A stretch of DNA of 64,000 nucleotides from Streptomyces sp. NBC_01262 (GCF_036226365.1 NZ_CP108462.1:3886501-3950500); one strand, 5' to 3'; shown: positions 1 to 8,070, numbered from the stretch's first letter. Notes: a model not told the origin generated them from the letters alone. Program-made: numbers and translations.

Positions 1-515
1 TCCCCGAGTCCTACGACCGCCGCGCCCTCACCCGCTTCGTCGCCGACGTCAAGGCGGGCAAGGACGAGGTCACCGCCCCCGTCTACTCCCACCTGATCTA
101 CGACATCGTCCCCGACGAGCGGCTGGTCGTCCGCCGCCCCGACATCCTCATCGTCGAGGGCCTCAACGTCCTCCAGCCCGCCCTCCCCGGCTCCGACGGC
201 CGCACGCGCGTCAGCCTCGCCGACTTCTTCGACTTCAGCGTCTACGTCGACGCGCGGACCGAGGACATCGAGCGCTGGTACCTCGACCGCTTCCGCAAGC
301 TGCGGGAGACCGCCTTCCAGAACCCCCGGTCCTACTTCCACCGCTACACGGAGGTCTCCGAGGCCGACGCCATGGAATACGGCCGCCACACCTGGCGCAC
401 CATCAACGAGCCGAACCTGCGCGAGAACGTCCTCCCGACGCGCGGCCGCGCCACGCTCGTGCTCCGCAAGGGACCGGAGCACAAGGTCCAGCGCCTCTCG
501 CTGCGCAAGCTCTGA
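1..515 (+). CDS. coaA: Type I pantothenate kinase, C-terminal part (5' end outside window)
   Basis: The frame is open from base 3 to the TGA at 513-515, giving about 170 residues. The visible part has the features of bacterial type I pantothenate kinase: VYSHLIYDIVPDE, the DILIVEGLNVLQP strand, DFFDFSVYVDA, the RWYLDRFRKLRETAF helix, and a tail NLRENVLPTRGRATLVLRK. The enzyme phosphorylates pantothenate in the first step of coenzyme A synthesis. The P-loop half lies upstream of the window. The neighbouring DUF389, glmM and ribosomal protein genes match the usual streptomycete order. Identity is secure; only the start is missing. Confidence 0.93.
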   Translation, partial: PESYDRRALTRFVADVKAGKDEVTAPVYSHLIYDIVPDERLVVRRPDILIVEGLNVLQPALPGSDGRTRVSLADFFDFSVYVDARTEDIERWYLDRFRKLRETAFQNPRSYFHRYTEVSEADAMEYGRHTWRTINEPNLRENVLPTRGRATLVLRKGPEHKVQRLSLRKL

Positions 516-542
516 TTTTTGACGCCGCCCTCGCGGGCGCTT

Positions 543-576
543 CTCCCCCAAGCACTTCGTGCAGGGGGTACCCCCA
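543..576. repeat. Short interspersed hairpin repeat, copy 1
   Basis: The element runs from a C-rich arm (CTCCCCC) through a GCAC-TTC-GTGC stem to a G-rich arm and GGTACCCCCA. The arms pair, so it would fold in DNA or RNA. It shares its ends with the copy at 693-725. It lies about 30 bases after the coaA stop, so it may also serve as that gene's terminator. Similar short GC-rich elements are frequent between streptomycete genes; copy number in this genome cannot be seen from one window. Confidence 0.6.
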
Positions 577-692
577 CTTCGGGACGGCTGCGCCGGACTC
601 CGTCCGTCGTGACGGGGCGCCGCCTGCGCCCTGGCCGGGTGCGTGGTTACGGTCTCGTGGGCGCCTGCGGCCCCGTGGGCGGATTGTGCCAA

Positions 693-725
693 CCCTCCCC
701 CAGCTACCGCTGGGAGGTGCCCCCA
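693..725. repeat. Short interspersed hairpin repeat, copy 2
   Basis: CCTCCC and CCAGC pair with GCTGG and GAGG around a TACC loop, followed by GGTGCCCCCA. It has the same outline as the copy at 543-576, with different loop bases and compensating stem changes. It lies in the non-coding gap upstream of the DUF389 gene. Confidence 0.6.
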
Positions 726-872
726 TTCGCTTCGCTCGCCATGCGGAACGCCTTCCCACAGCCCACCGGTGGCCGCCGATGGCGAGCAACCGCCCACGGG
801 GCGGACCCGAAGCCGCCAACTCATCCGCATGGGTGGCTGCGGGTGGGAGACACTCGCCGTAGGCGCCGACCG

Positions 873-878
873 TAAGCT
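873..878 (+). promoter_or_regulatory. -10 element of a probable leaderless transcript (DUF389 gene)
   Basis: TAAGCT fits the TAnnnT -10 consensus and ends 7 bases before the ATG at 886, so transcription would begin at or next to the start codon. No Shine-Dalgarno sequence precedes that ATG. No good -35 is visible. Confidence 0.45.
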
Positions 879-885
879 GCACCGC

Positions 886-1824
886 ATGCTGCATCTGCGG
901 ATGATCGTTCCCGCCGACCGCACCGACACCGTCGTGGCCCTCGTCGAGAGGACGACCGGCACGACGCATGTCGCCGTGCTGCCCGGAGCCGCGCGCGTTC
1001 CGCAGGGCGACATCGTGCTGTGCGACGTCGCCCGGGAGGCCGCCGACGGCCTGCTGCACTCGCTGCGCGAGCTGCGCATCGTGGAGGACGGGGCGATCGC
1101 GGTGGAGGACATCGACCTGTCGCTGTCCCGCCGGGCGGACCAAGCGGAGGAGGACGCGCCGGGCGAGGGGGCGGACGCGGTCCTGTGGGAGTCGCTGACG
1201 GAGGCGACGCACGAGGAGTCGACGCTGACCGTCACCTACCTGGCGTTCCTCGCCGTGGCGACGATGCTCGCGGCGTGCGGGGTGATGCTGGACAGCTCGA
1301 TCCTGATCGTGGGCGCGATGGTGGTGGGCCCGGAGTTCGGGCCGCTGGCGGGGGTGTGCACGGCGCTGGTGCAGCGTCATCCGCGGCTGGCGTGGCGCTC
1401 GTCACTCGCGCTGCTGGTGGGTTTCCCGGTGGCGATGGTGCTCACGGGCGGGTTCAACTTCCTGATGAACCTTCTGGGGGTGTTCAGCGAGGCGCAGTTC
1501 GCCGCTCCGCACCCCTCCACCGAGTTCATCTGGCAGCCGGACGCCAGCTCGTTCGTGGTGGCGTTCCTGGCCGGCATCGCGGGAATCCTGTCCCTCACCT
1601 CGGCCAAGTCGGGCGCCCTGGTGGGCGTGGCGATCTCCGTGACGACGGTTCCGGCCGCGGCGAACGCCGCGCTCGCGCTCTCGTACGGCGATTACGCGGA
1701 GCTGTGGGGCTCCTCGCTCCAGCTGCTGGTCAACCTCGCGGGGATCGTCATTGCGGGCGTGCTCACCCTGCTCGCCCAGAAGTGGTTCTGGGCGAGACAA
1801 CGCCAGCGCGCCCAACAGGCCTAG
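886..1824 (+). CDS. DUF389 family integral membrane protein
   Basis: This is a 312-residue protein with a soluble N-terminal region of about 110 residues (MLHLRMIVPADRTD, like the regulatory fold at the front of DUF389 proteins) followed by several hydrophobic segments. The family signature is clear in SSILIVGAMVVGPEFGPLAG and SAKSGALVGVAISVTTVPAA. The function of DUF389 proteins is not established. The ATG at 886 is chosen because the conserved domain begins there; the frame stays open to 643 but that stretch looks like non-coding repeat DNA. Its TAG stop overlaps the glmM stop on the other strand inside one CTAG. Confidence 0.85.
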   Translation: MLHLRMIVPADRTDTVVALVERTTGTTHVAVLPGAARVPQGDIVLCDVAREAADGLLHSLRELRIVEDGAIAVEDIDLSLSRRADQAEEDAPGEGADAVLWESLTEATHEESTLTVTYLAFLAVATMLAACGVMLDSSILIVGAMVVGPEFGPLAGVCTALVQRHPRLAWRSSLALLVGFPVAMVLTGGFNFLMNLLGVFSEAQFAAPHPSTEFIWQPDASSFVVAFLAGIAGILSLTSAKSGALVGVAISVTTVPAAANAALALSYGDYAELWGSSLQLLVNLAGIVIAGVLTLLAQKWFWARQRQRAQQA

Positions 1825-3179
1825 CCGAGCGCCGACTTCACCACGTCGGCGAGCCGGGCGGCGACCGAGCGGGCGTGGTCGATGTCGGCGGCCTCGACCA
1901 TGACGCGTACGAGCGGCTCGGTGCCCGAGGAGCGCAGGAGGACGCGGCCGGTGGTGCCGAGTTCGGCCTCGGCCTCGGCGACGGCGGAGGCGAGCTCGGT
2001 GGAGGTGGAGACACGGGTCTTGTCGACGTCGCGCACGTTGACCAGCACCTGGGGAAGCCGGGTCATGACGGCGGCCAGCTCGCTGAGCGGCCGGCCGGTG
2101 GCGGCGACGCGGGCGGCCAGCAGGAGCCCGGTGAGGGTGCCGTCACCCGTCGTGGCGTGGTCGAGGATGATGACGTGGCCGGACTGCTCGCCGCCGAGCG
2201 CGTAGCCCTTGGCCTTCATCTCCTCCAGGACGTAGCGGTCGCCGACCGCCGTCTGGACCAGCTCGATGCCCTCGCGTTCCATGGCCAGCTTGAAGCCGAG
2301 GTTGGACATGACGGTCCCGACCACGGTGTTCTCGCGCAGCTTGCCCGCCTCGCGCATCGCCAGGGCCAGGACGGCCAGGATCTGGTCGCCGTCGACCTCC
2401 TCGCCCGCCGCGTCGACGGCGAGGCAGCGGTCGGCGTCACCGTCGTGGGCGATGCCGAGGTCGGCACCGTTTTCGAGGACGGCGGCCTTGAGGAGGTCGA
2501 GGTGGGTGGAGCCGCAGCCGTCGTTGATGTTGAGGCCGTCCGGATCGGCGCCGATCGTGACGACCGTGGCACCGGCCCGGGTGAAGGCCTCCGGGGAGAC
2601 GTGGGCGGCGGCGCCGTGGGCCTCGTCCAGGACGATCTTCAGGCCGTCGAGGCGGTTCGGCAGGACGCTGCCCAGGTGGGCCACGTACTCCTCGAAGCCC
2701 TCGGCGTAGTCGCGCACCCGGCCGACGCCGGAGCCGGTGGGACGGTCCCAGGGGGCGCCGGTGCGGTGCTCGTCGTAGACCGCCTCGATACGCTCCTCCA
2801 GCTCGTCGTCGAGCTTGTGCCCGCCCCGGGCGAGGAACTTGACGCCGTTGTCCGGCATGGCGTTGTGGCTGGCGGAGAGCATCACGCCGAGGTCGGCGCC
2901 CAGCGCGCCGGTGAGATACGCCACCGCCGGGGTGGGCAGCACACCGACCCGCAGGACGTCCACACCCGCGCTCGCCAGGCCCGCGACGATGGCGGCCTCC
3001 AGGAACTCTCCGGACGCACGCGGATCACGCCCCACGACGGCCACTGGCCGGTGGCCCTCGAAGGTGCCCGCCTCGGCCAGCACATGCGCCGCCGCGACCG
3101 ACAGTCCGAGCGCGAGCTCGGCCGTCAGATCGGCGTTGGCGACGCCGCGCACACCGTCCGTACCGAAGAGTCGTCCCAC
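1821..3179 (-). CDS. glmM: Phosphoglucosamine mutase
   Basis: The 452-residue enzyme interconverts glucosamine-6-phosphate and glucosamine-1-phosphate, supplying UDP-GlcNAc for peptidoglycan. The N-terminus VGRLFGTDGVRGVAN is diagnostic. The phosphoserine loop is GVMLSASHNAMPDNG, the metal loop is DGDADRC, and the sugar-binding loop is GGEQSGH. The C-terminus has the phosphate-binding RSSGTEPLVRVM. The GTG at 3179 gives the length usual for streptomycetes; an upstream in-frame ATG at 3293 would add residues that resemble nothing. It lies downstream of rplM-rpsI beyond a strong hairpin, so it may depend on readthrough or its own promoter. Confidence 0.97.
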   Translation of the reverse strand: MGRLFGTDGVRGVANADLTAELALGLSVAAAHVLAEAGTFEGHRPVAVVGRDPRASGEFLEAAIVAGLASAGVDVLRVGVLPTPAVAYLTGALGADLGVMLSASHNAMPDNGVKFLARGGHKLDDELEERIEAVYDEHRTGAPWDRPTGSGVGRVRDYAEGFEEYVAHLGSVLPNRLDGLKIVLDEAHGAAAHVSPEAFTRAGATVVTIGADPDGLNINDGCGSTHLDLLKAAVLENGADLGIAHDGDADRCLAVDAAGEEVDGDQILAVLALAMREAGKLRENTVVGTVMSNLGFKLAMEREGIELVQTAVGDRYVLEEMKAKGYALGGEQSGHVIILDHATTGDGTLTGLLLAARVAATGRPLSELAAVMTRLPQVLVNVRDVDKTRVSTSTELASAVAEAEAELGTTGRVLLRSSGTEPLVRVMVEAADIDHARSVAARLADVVKSALG

Positions 3180-3271
3180 AGTGAATCCTCCGAGTCTGCC
3201 TTTGGCTGCGGCTCCTGGGCGTCCCCCCAGGTACCTCAGTTCCTCAGATATACGCCCAGCCGCCCGAAACG

Positions 3272-3312
3272 CGTACGCCCCGGAGGCGCACAAAGTGCCT
3301 CCGGGGCGTACG
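3272..3312 (-). terminator. Hairpin after rpsI
   Basis: A perfect 16-bp stem (CGTACGCCCCGGAGGC at 3272-3287 with its complement at 3297-3312) encloses a 9-base loop, starting 18 bases after the rpsI stop. There is no U-run, as is common for streptomycete terminators. It would end or reduce the rplM-rpsI transcript before glmM. Confidence 0.75.
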
Positions 3313-3330
3313 GCGCAAAGCGGGCGCGAT

Positions 3331-3867
3331 TTAGCGCTTGCTGTACTGCGGCGCCTTACGGGCCTTCTTCAGACCGGCCTTCTTGCGCTCGACCGTGCGG
3401 TCGTCACGGGTCAGGAAGCCGGCCTTCTTGAGCGCGCCGCGGTTGTTGTCCGCGTCCGCCTCGTTCAGGGCGCGGGCCACACCGAGGCGCAGGGCGCCGG
3501 CCTGGCCGGAGATGCCGCCACCGTTGATGCGGGCGACGACGTCGTAACGGCCGTCGAGCTCAAGGATCTTGAACGGCTCGTTGACTTCCTGCTGGTGCAC
3601 CTTGTTGGGGAAGTAACCCTCAAGGGTGCGCCCGTTGACCTTCCACTTGCCGGTGCCCGGGACGATCCGGACACGGGCGACGGACTCCTTGCGACGGCCG
3701 GTGCCGGCCGCCGGCTGCGGGTCGCCGAAGCGGCCCGCGAGGGACTCGGAGGTGTACTCCTCCGGGATCTCGATGTTCTCGACGATCTCGACGACCTCGG
3801 CGGTCTCGACGATTTCGTCAGTCTCGACGGTCTCGCCGACGACGGCCTCGGGGGTGGTCTCAGCCAC
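3331..3867 (-). CDS. rpsI: Small-subunit ribosomal protein S9 (uS9)
   Basis: This is a 178-residue S9 whose last 130 residues are canonical: GRRKESVARVRIVPGTG, the glycine-rich GGGISGQAGALRLGVARAL, and the basic tail ending KKARKAPQYSKR that reaches the P-site tRNA. The first 50 residues are an acidic, valine/glutamate-rich extension (ETVETDEIVETAEVVEIVE), longer than in most bacteria but normal in shape for actinomycetes. It lies 42 bases after rplM and is cotranscribed with it. Confidence 0.98.
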   Translation of the reverse strand: MAETTPEAVVGETVETDEIVETAEVVEIVENIEIPEEYTSESLAGRFGDPQPAAGTGRRKESVARVRIVPGTGKWKVNGRTLEGYFPNKVHQQEVNEPFKILELDGRYDVVARINGGGISGQAGALRLGVARALNEADADNNRGALKKAGFLTRDDRTVERKKAGLKKARKAPQYSKR

Positions 3868-3909
3868 GATTCTCCTCAGATTCTTTCTGTGCAGTTGGTG
3901 TGGCTGGGA

Positions 3910-4362
3910 CTAGCCCTGCGCGACCTGGGTGATCTCGAACGGGACCGGCTGCTGCGCGGCGTGGGGGTGCTCGGAGCCCGAGTACACCTTCAGCTTGGAG
4001 AGCATCTGACGGCCCAGCGTGTTCTTCGGGATCATGCCCTTGATGGCCTTTTCGACGGCCTTCTCCGGGTTCTTGTCCAGCAGCTCGTCGTAACGGACGG
4101 AGCGCAGACCACCCGGGAAGCCGGAGTGGCGGTACGCCAGCTTCTGGGTCTTCTTGTTGCCGGACAGGTGCACCTTGTCGGCGTTGATGATGATGACGAA
4201 GTCACCGGTGTCAACGTGGGGCGCGTAATACGGCTTGTGCTTGCCCCGGAGGAGGTTCGCTGCCTGAGTGGCCAGACGGCCCAGGACAACGTCCTGCGCG
4301 TCAATGACGTGCCACTGGCGCTGGACATCGCCGGGCTTGGGGCTGAACGTACGCGCGGTCAT
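3910..4362 (-). CDS. rplM: Large-subunit ribosomal protein L13 (uL13)
   Basis: This 150-residue protein has the full L13 pattern: QRQWHVIDAQDVVLGRLAT, DFVIIINADKVHLSGNK, the YRHSGFPGGLRS loop, and the KGMIPKNTLGRQMLSKLKV helix. L13 is an early assembly protein of the 50S subunit. It is first in the rplM-rpsI operon. A strong promoter (TTGACC-18-TAAGCT) lies about 175 bases upstream, leaving a leader of some 165 bases that might carry autoregulation. Confidence 0.98.
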   Translation of the reverse strand: MTARTFSPKPGDVQRQWHVIDAQDVVLGRLATQAANLLRGKHKPYYAPHVDTGDFVIIINADKVHLSGNKKTQKLAYRHSGFPGGLRSVRYDELLDKNPEKAVEKAIKGMIPKNTLGRQMLSKLKVYSGSEHPHAAQQPVPFEITQVAQG

Positions 4363-4535
4363 AGCCTTCGCTTCTTCAGTGAGTGGGTCCTGACAAGGCC
4401 ACCCGGACGATCACGACAGTCTTGTCGCCTGCGGCGACGCATACCGCGGTGGCGAACACTGGTCATCGGCCCGGTGGACCGGCGTAACGGCCTCTCACGT
4501 GAGAACGAGCAAGCCAATACGCATAACGAACCAGT

Positions 4536-4565
4536 AGCTTACCCGGCCCGCCACGGGCGGGTCAA
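4536..4565 (-). promoter_or_regulatory. rplM-rpsI promoter
   Basis: On the minus strand the -35 is TTGACC (4560-4565), the spacer 18 bases and the -10 TAAGCT (4536-4541). This fits the streptomycete principal sigma factor HrdB, whose consensus is TTGACN and TAnnnT. The start point would be near 4528. Confidence 0.75.
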
Positions 4566-4644
4566 AACGCCGGCGTCTCGGCCGACGCGGCGCCACGCCA
4601 CAGGGGTTCTCGTGCGTTCCCGGCCGCGAGCCCGTCGTGCCTGC

Positions 4645-4700
4645 TCGCGCAGTTCCCCGCGCCCCTGCCGGGCCCCGAAGGGGCGCGGGGAACTGCGCGA
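4645..4700. repeat. 22-bp perfect inverted repeat, probable bidirectional terminator
   Basis: The arms at 4645-4666 and 4679-4700 are exact reverse complements, with a 12-base loop. The same 22-mer occurs once more, as a single arm, at 8707-8728. It begins 45 bases after the ABC-F stop, so as RNA it would terminate that transcript. The arm core (CGCGCAGTTCCCCGCGCCCC) belongs to a class of short sequences seen between many streptomycete genes. Confidence 0.75.
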
Positions 4701-4745
4701 GAAGCGGCGTCCGCCCGCAGCCGGAAGCATGCCCCGCCACCGCCC

Positions 4746-6368
4746 CTACGGGCGCTCGCGCACGACCCGCGCCTCGTCCCAGACCGGCTCTGTGGACTCG
4801 CGGACCAGGCCGTCCGAGCCGAAGACCAGGTAGCGGTCGAAGGAGCGCGCGAACCAGCGGTCGTGGGTTACGGCGAGCACCGTGCCGTCGTAGGCCTCCA
4901 GGCCGTCCTGGAGGGCCTCGGCGGACTCCAGGTCAAGGTTGTCCGTGGGCTCGTCCAGGAGGAGCGCGGTGGTGCCCTGGAGCTCCAGGAGGAGGATCTG
5001 GAAGCGGGCCTGCTGCCCGCCGGAGAGCTGGTCGAAGCGCTGGTCGCCCTGGCGCTCCAGTTCGTAGCGGCGCAGGGCGCCCATCGCCTTGCCCCGGTCG
5101 CGGGCGTGCTCGGTCCACAGGATGTCGACGAGGGTGCGCCCGAGCAGTTCGGGGTGGGCGTGGGTCTGGGCGAAATGCCCGGGTACGACGCGCGCGCCGA
5201 GCTTCCAGGTGCCCGTATGGGCCACCGGCTCCCCCGCGAGCAGCCGCAGGAAGTGCGACTTGCCGGAGCCGTTCGACCCCAGCACGGCCACCCGCTCGCC
5301 GTAGTAGATCTCCAGGTCGAACGGCTTCATCAGGCCGGTGAGCTCCAGCCGCTCGCACGTGACCGCCCGCACACCGGTACGGCCGCCGGCCAGCCGCATG
5401 GAGATGTTCTGCTCGCGCGGCGGCTCCTGCGGCGGCCCGGCGTCCTCGAAGCGGCGCAGGCGGGTCTGGGCGGCGTGGTAGCGCGAAGCCATGTCGGGGC
5501 TGATCGCCGCCTGCTGGCGCAGCGTGAACATCAGCTTCTTCAGCTTCGCGTGCTCCTCGTCCCAGCGCCGCCGCAGCTCCTCGAAGCGCGCGAAGCGCTC
5601 CTTGCGGGCCGCGTGGTACGTGGCGAAGCCACCCCCGTGCACCCACACGTCGGACCCGGCCGGGCCCGGCTCGACGCTGACGATCTTCTCCGCCGAGCGG
5701 TCCAGCAGCTCCCGGTCGTGGGAGACGAACAGCACGGTCTTCTTCGTCTGCCGGAGCTGCTCCTCCAGCCAGCGCTTGCCGGGGACGTCCAGGTAGTTGT
5801 CCGGCTCGTCGAGCAGCAGGACCTCGTCCGTGCCGCGCAGCAGGGACTCCAGGACCAGCCGTTTCTGCTCGCCGCCGGACAGCGTGCGCACCTCGCGCCA
5901 CTGCGCCCGCTCGTACGGGACGCCCAGCGCGGCCATCGTGCACATGTCCCAGACCGTCTCGGCCTCGTAGCCGTGCGCCTCCGCCCAGTCGCTGAGCGCG
6001 TGGGCGTACGCCATCTGCGCGGGCTCGTCGTCCTGCGCCATGATCGCCAGTTCGGCGGCGTCCACGGCCTTCGCCGCCGTACGGATCCTCGGCGGGGCCA
6101 CCGACACCAGCAGGTCGCGCACCGTGCGGTCGTCCCGGACCGAGCCGACGAACTGCGGCATCACGCCGAGCCCGCCGCTCACACTCACCGAGCCGCCGTG
6201 CGGCTTGAGCTCCCCGGCGATCAGCCTCAGCAGCGTCGTCTTGCCCGCGCCATTGGCTCCCACCAGGGCGACGGACCCGCCTTCCGCGACCCGGAACGAG
6301 ACGTCGCCGAGCAGCACCCGCCCGTCCGGCAGGTAGTACTCCAGGTGTGCCGCCTCAAGATGTCCCAT
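4746..6368 (-). CDS. ABC-F family ATPase (two ATP-binding cassettes, no membrane domain)
   Basis: The 540-residue protein has two tandem ABC modules. The first has Walker A GANGAGKT (37-44), signature LSGGEQKRL and Walker B LLLDEP. The second has GSNGSGKS, LSGGQQARF and LLLDEP. A charged helical linker lies between them (ARKERFARFEELRRRWDEE). There are no membrane segments, so it belongs to ABC-F, whose members act on ribosomes in translation or antibiotic protection. The ATG at 6368 is chosen because the domain begins at MGHLEAAHLEYYLPDG; an ATG at 6464 would add unrelated residues and cross the divergent gene. The substrate or exact ABC-F class cannot be read. Confidence 0.9.
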   Translation of the reverse strand: MGHLEAAHLEYYLPDGRVLLGDVSFRVAEGGSVALVGANGAGKTTLLRLIAGELKPHGGSVSVSGGLGVMPQFVGSVRDDRTVRDLLVSVAPPRIRTAAKAVDAAELAIMAQDDEPAQMAYAHALSDWAEAHGYEAETVWDMCTMAALGVPYERAQWREVRTLSGGEQKRLVLESLLRGTDEVLLLDEPDNYLDVPGKRWLEEQLRQTKKTVLFVSHDRELLDRSAEKIVSVEPGPAGSDVWVHGGGFATYHAARKERFARFEELRRRWDEEHAKLKKLMFTLRQQAAISPDMASRYHAAQTRLRRFEDAGPPQEPPREQNISMRLAGGRTGVRAVTCERLELTGLMKPFDLEIYYGERVAVLGSNGSGKSHFLRLLAGEPVAHTGTWKLGARVVPGHFAQTHAHPELLGRTLVDILWTEHARDRGKAMGALRRYELERQGDQRFDQLSGGQQARFQILLLELQGTTALLLDEPTDNLDLESAEALQDGLEAYDGTVLAVTHDRWFARSFDRYLVFGSDGLVRESTEPVWDEARVVRERP

Positions 6369-6422
6369 GGCGTGGATTGTCGCCGGGGTGAAGCGTTGCG
6401 ACCAAACGGGTTTTGAGGTCAA

Positions 6423-6428
6423 TAGAAT
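6423..6428 (+). promoter_or_regulatory. -10 element of a probable leaderless transcript
   Basis: TAGAAT ends exactly 7 bases before the ATG at 6436 and there is no Shine-Dalgarno sequence. This spacing places the transcript start on the ATG itself. A -35 is not convincing. The site sits in the 67-base gap between divergent genes. Confidence 0.55.
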
Positions 6429-6435
6429 CCGCGCC

Positions 6436-7215
6436 ATGACCGAAGGGCCGCGACCGCCGCACAACCACCGTCAGGACCAGCCGGATTGGGCGGCGCTCGC
6501 CGAGCGCTCCGAGGCACGGGCGAGACGACGCAAGCGGCTGTTCACCGGGGGCGCGGCGCTGGCCGGCCTCGCGACGGCCGCCGTCGTGGCCACAGCCGTG
6601 GTCGGCTCCGGCCCGTCCCACCACACGAAACCCGTCGCCCGCTCCACCGTGGTCCTGCCGCCCCGGACGTCCGCGCTGGACATCCTCTCCAGCGCCGAGA
6701 AGGACACCGCCCCGCTCAGCGCCACGACCCTCTTCCCCGGCCGGACGCTACTGACGGGCGGCCACACCTTCGCCAGGACGGCCACCGCCCGGACCGGCAG
6801 CTGCTCGTCCGCCGCCGCGAGCACCCTGTCCACCGCCCTGGCCAGGAACGGCTGCCGTCAGCTCTTCCGCGCCACCTTCACAGAGGGCACGGTCGCCGTC
6901 ACCGTCGGCATCGCGGTCTTCGACAGCGCGGCACAGGCCGGGAGGGCCGAGGACACCACCGCGTACCTGCGCCCCCTCGCAGGCGGCGGTGCCGCCGACT
7001 TCTGCCGGGACGTGGCCTGCCGGCTCACCTCCAGCTCGGTCGGCCGCTACGCGTACTACACGATCGGCGGCCTGCGCAGCGGCCGGACCATCACGCCGGC
7101 CGACACCGAGGCCGACACGGCCGCCCGAAGCGCCGCCAGGGCCGTCTCCGACTTCGCGTTCTCCCAGCTCAGCCGACGCGGCCTCGCCCAGGCCGGCGCC
7201 GCCGCTACGCCCTGA
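6436..7215 (+). CDS. Conserved single-pass membrane protein of unknown function
   Basis: This is a 259-residue protein. A charged cytoplasmic N-terminus (about 35 residues, rich in R/H/D) is followed by one hydrophobic segment (GGAALAGLATAAVVATAVVG, about 38-57) and an extracytoplasmic domain of about 200 residues. Three or four cysteines in that domain (CSSAAAS, NGCRQLF, FCRDVACRL) could form disulfides. It resembles small sensor-like or cell-wall-associated membrane proteins in this position of streptomycete genomes, but no family is recognised. It is divergent from the ABC-F gene and its end overlaps truA by 11 bases. Confidence 0.75.
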   Translation: MTEGPRPPHNHRQDQPDWAALAERSEARARRRKRLFTGGAALAGLATAAVVATAVVGSGPSHHTKPVARSTVVLPPRTSALDILSSAEKDTAPLSATTLFPGRTLLTGGHTFARTATARTGSCSSAAASTLSTALARNGCRQLFRATFTEGTVAVTVGIAVFDSAAQAGRAEDTTAYLRPLAGGGAADFCRDVACRLTSSSVGRYAYYTIGGLRSGRTITPADTEADTAARSAARAVSDFAFSQLSRRGLAQAGAAATP

Positions 7216-8056
7216 CGCACCCCGGGAGCGTCCGCATGTTGCGGGCCTCCTTGTTACGGGCCGCCAGCAGCTCGTCAGCCGGGTACCCGACCTCCTCCAG
7301 GGTCAGCCCGTGCGGGCGGACCACATTGACCGCGGAGTGGCGTACGCGGCCCGCCAGCACCTCTCCGGGGAAGCCCACCGGCCGGTGCCCGTCGCCGACG
7401 AGGATCATCGCGCCGACCAGTGCCCGCACCATGTTGTGGCAGAAGGCGTCGGCCCGGACCGTCGCCACGGCCAGCCCGTTGGCGTCCCGCTCCCAGTACA
7501 GCTCCAGCAGCGTACGGATGGTGGTCGCGCCCTCGCGCTTCTTGCAGTACGCCGCGAAGTCGTGCTCCCCGAGCAGCCTGCGCGCGGCCTCGTTCATCAG
7601 CTCGACGTCCACCGGCCGGTCGTGCCACAGCACGTGCCCGCGCAGCAGCGGGTCGACGCCGCCGGGGTGGTCGCCGACCCGGTAGGCGTAGCGCCGCCAG
7701 ATCGCGGCGAACCGGGCGTTGAAGCCGTACGGGGCCTGGCTCACCCGCCACACGCGGACGTCCCAGGGCAGCTTGCCCGCGAGCCGGCGCAGCAGTTTCT
7801 CCCCCTGCGCATGCCAGACGTCCTCGGGAAGGTCGACATGCGCGACCTGCCCTCGGGCGTGCACCCCGGCGTCGGTGCGCCCCGCGACCGTCAGGTCGAC
7901 CGGGTCGGGCAGCCGCAGCACGGTCTGGATGGCCGACTCCAGCTCGCCCTGGACGGTCCGACGGGTGCGCTGCTTGGCCCAGCCGGAGAATTCGGCCCCG
8001 TCGTAGGACAGGTCCAGCCGCACCCGTACGAAGCCGGGCTCCACCTCATCGCTCAC
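7205..8056 (-). CDS. truA: tRNA pseudouridine(38-40) synthase TruA
   Basis: This 283-residue enzyme converts uridines 38-40 of the tRNA anticodon arm to pseudouridine. The catalytic aspartate is in the motif VAGRTDAGVHARGQVAHVDL. Other family blocks are LDLSYDGAEFSGWA at the N-terminus, YAYRVGDHP, and FCHNMVRALVGAMILVGDG. The start is GTG at 8056 (GTG AGC GAT). It follows the rplQ terminator, whose T-run reaches 15 bases from this start, so it is either expressed by readthrough or from a promoter hidden in the terminator. Confidence 0.96.
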   Translation of the reverse strand: MSDEVEPGFVRVRLDLSYDGAEFSGWAKQRTRRTVQGELESAIQTVLRLPDPVDLTVAGRTDAGVHARGQVAHVDLPEDVWHAQGEKLLRRLAGKLPWDVRVWRVSQAPYGFNARFAAIWRRYAYRVGDHPGGVDPLLRGHVLWHDRPVDVELMNEAARRLLGEHDFAAYCKKREGATTIRTLLELYWERDANGLAVATVRADAFCHNMVRALVGAMILVGDGHRPVGFPGEVLAGRVRHSAVNVVRPHGLTLEEVGYPADELLAARNKEARNMRTLPGCVRA

Positions 8057-8070
8057 GAGCAGATCCTCTC

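Larger units (their letters stand above)
516..885. other. Non-coding gap with two related GC-rich hairpin repeats
   Basis: These 370 bases lie between coaA and the DUF389 gene and hold no convincing reading frame. They contain two imperfect copies of one hairpin design, at about 543-576 and 693-725. Both begin with CTCCCCC, contain a short stem (GCAC/GTGC in the first, CCAGC/GCTGG in the second) and end in GGTACCCCCA or GGTGCCCCCA. The right end carries the presumed promoter of the DUF389 gene, with TAAGCT at 873-878. Confidence 0.7.
4363..4745. other. Intergenic region: rplM promoter, leader, and a large inverted repeat
   Basis: The 383 bases between rplM and the ABC-F gene contain, on the minus strand, a 22-bp perfect inverted repeat after the ABC-F stop (4645-4700), the rplM promoter at 4536-4565, and an untranslated leader of about 165 bases. 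No protein-coding frame in it looks real. Confidence 0.7.

Noticed and set aside
1020..3431. An 803-codon plus-strand frame across the DUF389 gene and glmM
   Set aside because: It overlaps two secure genes, and its composition (Gly/Arg/Asp repeats) shows it is a shadow.
4645..4700. Terminal inverted repeats of a small insertion sequence
   Set aside because: The arms are only 12 bases apart, with no transposase and no target duplication seen; a terminator or short repeat fits better.
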